Positions 5,444 through 9,721 of a DNA stretch of 9,721 bases are shown in pieces. The notes under the pieces are model-generated. The model had not been told where the DNA came from. It was given only the letters and a program-made list of their open reading frames with translations, and made no database searches. A program made the translations under genes and the position numbers. Position 1 is the first letter of the stretch. The number at the start of each line of letters is the position of its first letter. The DNA is from an uncultured Acinetobacter sp. (GTDB lineage: Bacteria; Pseudomonadota; Gammaproteobacteria; Pseudomonadales; Moraxellaceae): the NCBI GenBank assembly GCA_900771065.1, contig CAAGMP010000062.1:1-9721 (forward strand). The letters are read 5' to 3'.

Positions 5444-5460
5444 ATGACACTGAATGTCAT
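5444..5460. repeat. Inverted repeat just before the msrB ribosome site
   Basis: ATGACA (5444-5449) and TGTCAT (5455-5460) are perfect complements with the spacer CTGAA. The repeat ends six bases before the Shine-Dalgarno at 5467. It would sit in the leader near the transcript start, as an operator or a small hairpin. Confidence 0.5.
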
Positions 5461-5479
5461 AGATTTAAAGGAGTTGATG

Positions 5480-5899
5480 ATGGGAAAACTCAATAAAACA
5501 GACCGAGAATGGCAAAGAGAGTTATCAGCCGATGAATTTCGGATTACGCGTCAAAAAGGCACAGAGCCTGCTTTTACTGGCAAATATTGGAATACTAAAT
5601 TAACAGGGACTTATGTTTGCCGCTGTTGTGGCACAGAATTATTTTCTTCAGAAACAAAATATGACAGTGGCAGTGGTTGGCCAAGTTTTTATAAACCAAT
5701 CAGTGCAGCTGCCATTGAAGAGCAGCAAGATTTATCACATGGGATGCAACGCACTGAAATTGTGTGTCACCGTTGTGATGCGCATTTAGGTCACGTATTT
5801 GCCGATGGACCACAGCCTACAGGCTTACGTTATTGTGTGAATTCGGCATCTTTAGAATTAAAAACTCAACAAAAAAATGATGAGGATGCTTATCCATGA
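5480..5899 (+). CDS. msrB: Peptide-methionine (R)-S-oxide reductase
   Basis: Cytoplasmic repair enzyme that reduces the R epimer of methionine sulfoxide in proteins, usually with thioredoxin. With the ATG at 5480 it has 139 residues. AAAGGAG at 5467-5473 is six bases from this ATG but only three from the ATG at 5477, and the ATG at 5444 has no ribosome site. The structural zinc is held by C47/C50 and C96/C99. The catalytic cysteine is C119 in GLRYCVNS. Other family blocks are GTEPAFTG, YDSGSGWPSF, HGMQR and DAHLGHVF. The usual resolving position in SGCGWPSF (as in E. coli) is Ser65 here, so recycling must use another cysteine, for example the extra C49, or attack the sulfenic acid directly. 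It is the first gene of an operon with gpx, joined by an ATGA overlap. Confidence 0.95.
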   Translation: MGKLNKTDREWQRELSADEFRITRQKGTEPAFTGKYWNTKLTGTYVCRCCGTELFSSETKYDSGSGWPSFYKPISAAAIEEQQDLSHGMQRTEIVCHRCDAHLGHVFADGPQPTGLRYCVNSASLELKTQQKNDEDAYP

Positions 5900-6378
5900 C
5901 CAATATTTATCAATTTGAAGCAGATTTATCAAATGGGGAAACCAAATCGTTTCAAGATTATGCAGGTAAAGTATTACTGATTGTCAATACGGCAAGTAAA
6001 TGTGGTTTTACTCCACAATTATCAGGTCTTGAGAAGCTGTATCAAAAATATAAAGATCAAGGTTTAGAAGTTTTAGCATTTCCTTGTAACCAATTTGGTG
6101 GGCAAGATCCAAATTCGGATGATGAAATTTCAACTTTTTGCCGTAAAAATTATGGTGTCAGTTTTCCTGTTTTTGCCAAAATTGATGTAAAAGGTGCTGA
6201 AGCACATGCTATTTTTCGTTATTTAACCAATAATAGTAAGGGCATGTTAGGCAATGGTATTAAGTGGAATTTCACTAAGTTTTTAATTGGTAAAGATGGG
6301 TTGGTTTTAAATCGTTATGCACCAACGACTAAGCCTGAAGCACTTGAAACCGATATTGAAGCTGCTTTAAAACAGTAA
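5896..6378 (+). CDS. gpx: Glutathione peroxidase-family thiol peroxidase (BtuE-like)
   Basis: Thioredoxin-fold peroxidase of 160 residues that reduces hydrogen peroxide and organic hydroperoxides. The peroxidatic cysteine is C36 in ASKCGFTPQ, a cysteine rather than selenocysteine enzyme. The rest of the catalytic tetrad is visible as Q70, W124 and N125 (FGGQDP and KWNFTKFL). C64 lies in FPCNQF. C82 in STFCRKN occupies the place of the resolving cysteine in thioredoxin-dependent members, so thioredoxin rather than glutathione is the likelier reductant. There is no signal peptide, so it is cytoplasmic. The ATG overlaps the msrB stop as ATGA, with GAGG at 5882-5885 upstream, so translation is probably coupled. 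The operon pairs peroxide removal with repair of oxidised methionine and ends at a terminator right after the stop. Confidence 0.94.
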   Translation: MTNIYQFEADLSNGETKSFQDYAGKVLLIVNTASKCGFTPQLSGLEKLYQKYKDQGLEVLAFPCNQFGGQDPNSDDEISTFCRKNYGVSFPVFAKIDVKGAEAHAIFRYLTNNSKGMLGNGIKWNFTKFLIGKDGLVLNRYAPTTKPEALETDIEAALKQ

Positions 6379-6398
6379 AAAGGCAAAATTGCCTTTTT
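6377..6398. terminator. Bidirectional terminator between gpx and dapC
   Basis: Arms 6377-6385 and 6390-6398 (AAAAAGGCA with TGCCTTTTT) form a nine-pair stem with loop AAAT. Each strand ends in a T run. It begins inside the gpx stop codon and lies 13 bases from the dapC stop, so it can end both convergent transcripts. Confidence 0.85.
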
Positions 6399-6411
6399 AC
6401 TTTTACCAAAA

Positions 6412-7581
6412 TTATAAAATGGTTTTTAAACGTGCAATTGCTTGTTCACATTGTTCCATATCAGCGACCAAAGCCAAACGAACATGATTTTCACCTGGAT
6501 TACCTTGTGCTGTTTCGCGTGATAAATAGCGTCCAGGCAACACTTTAATATGTGCTTTTTCCATCAATTTTTTGGCAAAGTTTTCATCATGATCGACCTT
6601 TAACCAATAGTAAAAACCTGCATCTGGTTTTTGTAATGGCAATAAATGTCCTAACTCATTTTGAAATAAATCAAATTTAGCGCGATATAATTTACGATTT
6701 TCTTCAACATGTGCTTCGTCATTCCAAGCTGCAATTGAAGCAAGTTGATGTTGTACAGGCATTGCTGCACCATGATAGGTACGATATTTTAAGTAAGGTT
6801 TGAGTAAATTGGCATCGCCTGCAATAAAACCTGAACGCATACCTGGCAAGTTAGAACGCTTTGATAATGAGTGAAAAACCACACAATTTTTATAATCGTG
6901 ACGTCCAATTTCAGCACAAACTTCTAATAAACCGATTGGCGCTTGCTCGAACCACAATTCTGAATAACATTCATCTGAAGCAATCACAAAATTATATTGA
7001 TCAGATAATGCAATTAATTTTTTAAATTGTTCTTTTGAAAGGACTGCACCTGTTGGGTTGCCTGGCGTACAAACAAATAATAATGCTGTTTTTTCCCAAA
7101 CTTCAGCAGGTACTGCATCAAAATCACCTAAATATTGGTTTTCTTCAGTGCAGTTGATGAAATAGGGTTTTGCACCAGCAAGTAGCGTTGCACCTTCATA
7201 AATTTGATAAAATGGGTTTGGCATGACCACATACGGTGCATTTTCACGTTGAATTAGCGCTTGTACAAAAGAAAAAATACCTTCACGTGTACCAGAAACA
7301 GGCAAAATTTCATTTTCGGCACTAATCGTTTGGAGATGAAAACGCTGTGTTAACCAATTTGCAATACTTTGACGTAATTCTGGTAAACCTTTGCTATTTG
7401 GATAAGTAGATAAATGTTCAAAATTTTCAATAATCGCTTGTTTCACAAACTCAGGTGCAGCATGCTTTGGCTCACCAATTGATAAAGGAATTAAAGGTAA
7501 ATTGGCAGGTTGAATCCCTGCAAAAAGCTGATTTAACTTCTCAAAAGGATAAGGATGCAATAAAGACAAGCTTGAGTTCAT
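6412..7581 (-). CDS. dapC: Succinyldiaminopimelate transaminase
   Basis: PLP-dependent class I/II aminotransferase that, in the succinylase branch of lysine and diaminopimelate synthesis, converts N-succinyl-2-amino-6-oxopimelate to N-succinyl-LL-2,6-diaminopimelate using glutamate. With the ATG at 7581 it has 389 residues, close to other DapC proteins, and the opening LLHPYPFEKL is typical. Visible motifs are SIGEPKH, YPNSKGLPELR, CTPGNPTGAVL, ASDECYSELWF, the PLP lysine K241 in HSLSKRSNLPGMRSGF, and HVRLALV with the carboxylate-binding arginine. An ATG at 7632 would overlap glnD and add 17 residues not seen in the family. The ATG at 7581 follows the glnD stop by 19 bases with no recognisable Shine-Dalgarno, so its translation may depend on coupling to glnD. 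The assignment against other class I aminotransferases is strong but not absolute. Confidence 0.88.
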   Translation of the reverse strand: MNSSLSLLHPYPFEKLNQLFAGIQPANLPLIPLSIGEPKHAAPEFVKQAIIENFEHLSTYPNSKGLPELRQSIANWLTQRFHLQTISAENEILPVSGTREGIFSFVQALIQRENAPYVVMPNPFYQIYEGATLLAGAKPYFINCTEENQYLGDFDAVPAEVWEKTALLFVCTPGNPTGAVLSKEQFKKLIALSDQYNFVIASDECYSELWFEQAPIGLLEVCAEIGRHDYKNCVVFHSLSKRSNLPGMRSGFIAGDANLLKPYLKYRTYHGAAMPVQHQLASIAAWNDEAHVEENRKLYRAKFDLFQNELGHLLPLQKPDAGFYYWLKVDHDENFAKKLMEKAHIKVLPGRYLSRETAQGNPGENHVRLALVADMEQCEQAIARLKTIL

Positions 7582-7600
7582 GAAAACATACCGAACAAAG

Positions 7601-9721
7601 TTAGTGTTGAAAAATTTGATGTGAAGCTTCATCTAAAGCAGTTTTAAGCTGTTTTGCAAAAGCTTTAGCTTCATCATGAGAAAGCGGTGAGCCATTATTT
7701 TTGGTTAAATAGAAAATATCTTCGGCACGTTCACCTAATGTAGCAATGCGCGCAGAATGAATATCTAAACCTTGAATCATAAATAAACCACCAATGCGTG
7801 CCAATAAACCCGGTTGATCCAGCGTAGAAATTTCAATGATATTTTGATTTAAGATTTCGTTAAAACTGACTTCTACTTTATTTTCAATATCGAAATGACG
7901 CAATTGGCGTGGAATACGACGTTGAATAATACCAGGATATTGATCTGTATGACTTAAAGCATGCGTTAATGCATTGTTTAACATACTTTCACGTTCAGGA
8001 TCGGTGAGTAAAGTTCCAGAACGGTCTAAAACAACGTAAGTATCTAAGCTAAATGACTTGGTTGCAGTAATAATGCGTGCATCTTGAACGTCTAAATTCA
8101 TCCGATCAAGCACAGCAACGGTCGTTGCAAATAGGTTGGGTTGATCTTGTGTATAAATAAAAATTTGAATCGCATCTTGTGCAAACTTATGGTGCGGACG
8201 AATTTTAATTAACGGTCTGCTTGGATTGTCGTGTTGTAAAATGGAATGTGTATGCCATGCAATTTCATCGGCAGATTCTTTAATAAAATAATCATCACCT
8301 AAACCTTCCCAAACAGTTTCGACTTCATCTAGTGAAAAGTCATTGACCAAAATTTCGCTTGCTGCAAATTTTGTATCTTCAATTAACATTTGATAATCGA
8401 CAGGACGATCTAAACCTGAGCGAATCACTTCACGTGCACTAGTGTAAAGTTGACGCATTAAAGAAGCGCGCCACGTATTCCATAAAGTTGGATTGGTCGC
8501 ATTGATGTCTGCCACAGTTAGGGTATATAGGTAATCTAAATGTTCCATATCGCCCATAATTTCTGCAAATTGCATGATTACATCAGGATCGGACGTATCT
8601 TTTTTCTGTGCAGTAACAGACATTTTTAAATGATTTTTTACTAACCATGCAACCAAATTGGCTTCACGTTCGGTAAAACCATGTGCCCGACAAAATAAAA
8701 TGGCATCATTTGCGCCCAATTCGCTATGATCACCCCCACGACCTTTGGCAATATCGTGGAAAATAGCTGCTAAAAACAGAATATCTTTGCGTCTAAGACG
8801 TTGGAAAACAGAACTCACAACAGGGAAATTTTTCGTAAATTCAGGATCTTTAAAACGATTTAAATTTCGAATGAGTAATAATGTATGCGCATCAACAGTG
8901 TAAATATGAAATAAATCGTATTGCATTAAGCCGATAATTTGCCCAAATGCAGGAATATAATTCCCCAAAATGCCATAACGTTTCATTAATACAAAAGTGT
9001 CATAAATTCGATAGGGTGATCGAAGAATCGACATAAATAAAGCTTGGTGTTCAGGTTTATCTCTAAAATCTTGATTAATCTGTTTTGCAGCTAAAACCAA
9101 CAAACGTAGTGTCCGCGCACGAATTCCTTGAATACTTAAATCATTTGCCAATAAATAAAAAATTTCTAAAATAGCGGCTGGATTTTCTGCAAAAACTTTG
9201 TGATGTTGTACTGCTAATTTGCCATCAACCAATTTAAAATTGGCATTAATTTCTTTAATTTCTCGTTCATAATTCGGTAAACGAGGGGTAATAATTGCTT
9301 CATTAAAATACGATAACAACATTTCATTCAGTGTAGAAACTTGTTGTGCTGTACGATAATAGCGTTTCATTAATTGCTCAATCGGGTAATTAATCGATTG
9401 ATTTTCTTGTGTGGTATAACCAAAAGCAGTTGCAATTTCTCTTTGATAATCAAAAAGTAATCTATTTTCATCACGTTTAGTTAAGCGGTGTAAATAATGT
9501 CGAATTTCCCATAAAAAATTTTCCGCTTCTTCTAATACGTTCAGTTCAAATTCGGAAATAAAACCTAAATGAACCAAATCATAAATACGATTTACACGGA
9601 AATGGCGTTTGGCGATCCAACCAATTTGGTTAATATCACGAATACCGCCAGGTGCATTTTTAATATCAGGTTCTAAATTACATTCGGTATAATTATGTTG
9701 AGCATAACGTCGTTGTTGCTC
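7601..9721 (-). CDS. glnD: [Protein-PII] uridylyltransferase/uridylyl-removing enzyme, 3' part (N-terminus outside the window)
   Basis: Bifunctional glutamine sensor that uridylylates PII proteins (GlnB/GlnK) when glutamine is low and removes UMP when it is high, controlling glutamine synthetase and nitrogen gene expression. The frame is open to base 9721, so 706 residues of about 890 are present. The segment upstream of the TTG at 9577 continues the family, with LEPDIKNAPGGIRDI matching E. coli GlnD. That TTG is therefore not a start. The catalytic nucleotidyltransferase core lies mostly beyond the edge. The HD hydrolase domain, which removes UMP, carries the HD pair at 8753-8758 followed by IAKGRGGDHSELG. 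Two C-terminal ACT domains that sense glutamine lie at about visible residues 515-585 (TQDQPNLFATTV) and 626-695 (TLDQPGLLARIGG). It is followed by dapC on the same strand and is probably co-transcribed with it. Confidence 0.96.
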   Translation of the reverse strand, partial: EQQRRYAQHNYTECNLEPDIKNAPGGIRDINQIGWIAKRHFRVNRIYDLVHLGFISEFELNVLEEAENFLWEIRHYLHRLTKRDENRLLFDYQREIATAFGYTTQENQSINYPIEQLMKRYYRTAQQVSTLNEMLLSYFNEAIITPRLPNYEREIKEINANFKLVDGKLAVQHHKVFAENPAAILEIFYLLANDLSIQGIRARTLRLLVLAAKQINQDFRDKPEHQALFMSILRSPYRIYDTFVLMKRYGILGNYIPAFGQIIGLMQYDLFHIYTVDAHTLLLIRNLNRFKDPEFTKNFPVVSSVFQRLRRKDILFLAAIFHDIAKGRGGDHSELGANDAILFCRAHGFTEREANLVAWLVKNHLKMSVTAQKKDTSDPDVIMQFAEIMGDMEHLDYLYTLTVADINATNPTLWNTWRASLMRQLYTSAREVIRSGLDRPVDYQMLIEDTKFAASEILVNDFSLDEVETVWEGLGDDYFIKESADEIAWHTHSILQHDNPSRPLIKIRPHHKFAQDAIQIFIYTQDQPNLFATTVAVLDRMNLDVQDARIITATKSFSLDTYVVLDRSGTLLTDPERESMLNNALTHALSHTDQYPGIIQRRIPRQLRHFDIENKVEVSFNEILNQNIIEISTLDQPGLLARIGGLFMIQGLDIHSARIATLGERAEDIFYLTKNNGSPLSHDEAKAFAKQLKTALDEASHQIFQH

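Noticed and set aside
7580..7591. Three-codon reading frame (ATG TTT TCA TGA) whose stop overlaps the dapC ATG
   Set aside because: It resembles a coupling mini-cistron but has no ribosome site and is short enough to occur by chance.
9575..9577. TTG as the start of glnD
   Set aside because: Upstream codons to base 9721 continue the GlnD family sequence, including a conserved LEPDIK...GGIRDI block.

Overview
The window is about 9.7 kb of AT-rich gammaproteobacterial chromosome. Gene content, codon usage and gene order (glnD-dapC, msrB-gpx, alaA, gloB next to a tRNA cluster) point to Acinetobacter or a close Moraxellaceae relative. This placement rests on recognising the proteins and the order, not on a database search. 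The window looks like core chromosome: I see no transposase, integrase, CRISPR array, phage gene or toxin-antitoxin pair.

Layout. Bases 1-2077 (+) hold the 3' part of a DUF3336/patatin-type lipase gene. It overlaps by 11 bases a gene for a small Hanks-type protein kinase with unusual catalytic-loop residues. Bases 2127-2509 (+) hold a tRNA operon with a clear promoter: tRNA-Leu(UAG), tRNA-Trp(CCA), then a second identical tRNA-Leu(UAG), closed by an intrinsic terminator. Bases 2524-2808 (-) hold a 68-residue protein of unknown function with its own terminator. An extremely AT-rich gap (12% GC over 2881-3042) separates it from an 87-residue unknown protein at 3043-3306 (+). That gene runs head-on into gloB (3308-4039, -; glyoxalase II) and ends one base from it. 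Upstream of gloB, with an intrinsic terminator between them, lies alaA (4098-5333, -; glutamate-pyruvate aminotransferase). A divergent promoter region with two inverted repeats then leads into the msrB-gpx operon (5480-6378, +; methionine sulfoxide reductase B and a thiol peroxidase). A bidirectional terminator separates gpx from the convergent dapC (6412-7581, -), which follows the 3' part of glnD (7601-9721, -; PII uridylyltransferase). glnD is cut by the right edge of the window.

Functional themes. msrB-gpx handles oxidative damage to methionine and peroxides. gloB completes methylglyoxal detoxification. alaA and dapC are two related PLP aminotransferases, for alanine and for lysine/peptidoglycan synthesis. 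glnD senses glutamine and controls nitrogen assimilation. The lipase-kinase pair is the least understood unit.

I see no strong case for an undescribed system. The items most worth a second look are the kinase with non-canonical motifs coupled to the lipase, the tRNA-Trp with an atypical D arm between twin tRNA-Leu genes, the terminator pressed against the gloB ribosome site, and the inverted repeats in the alaA/msrB divergent promoter region.
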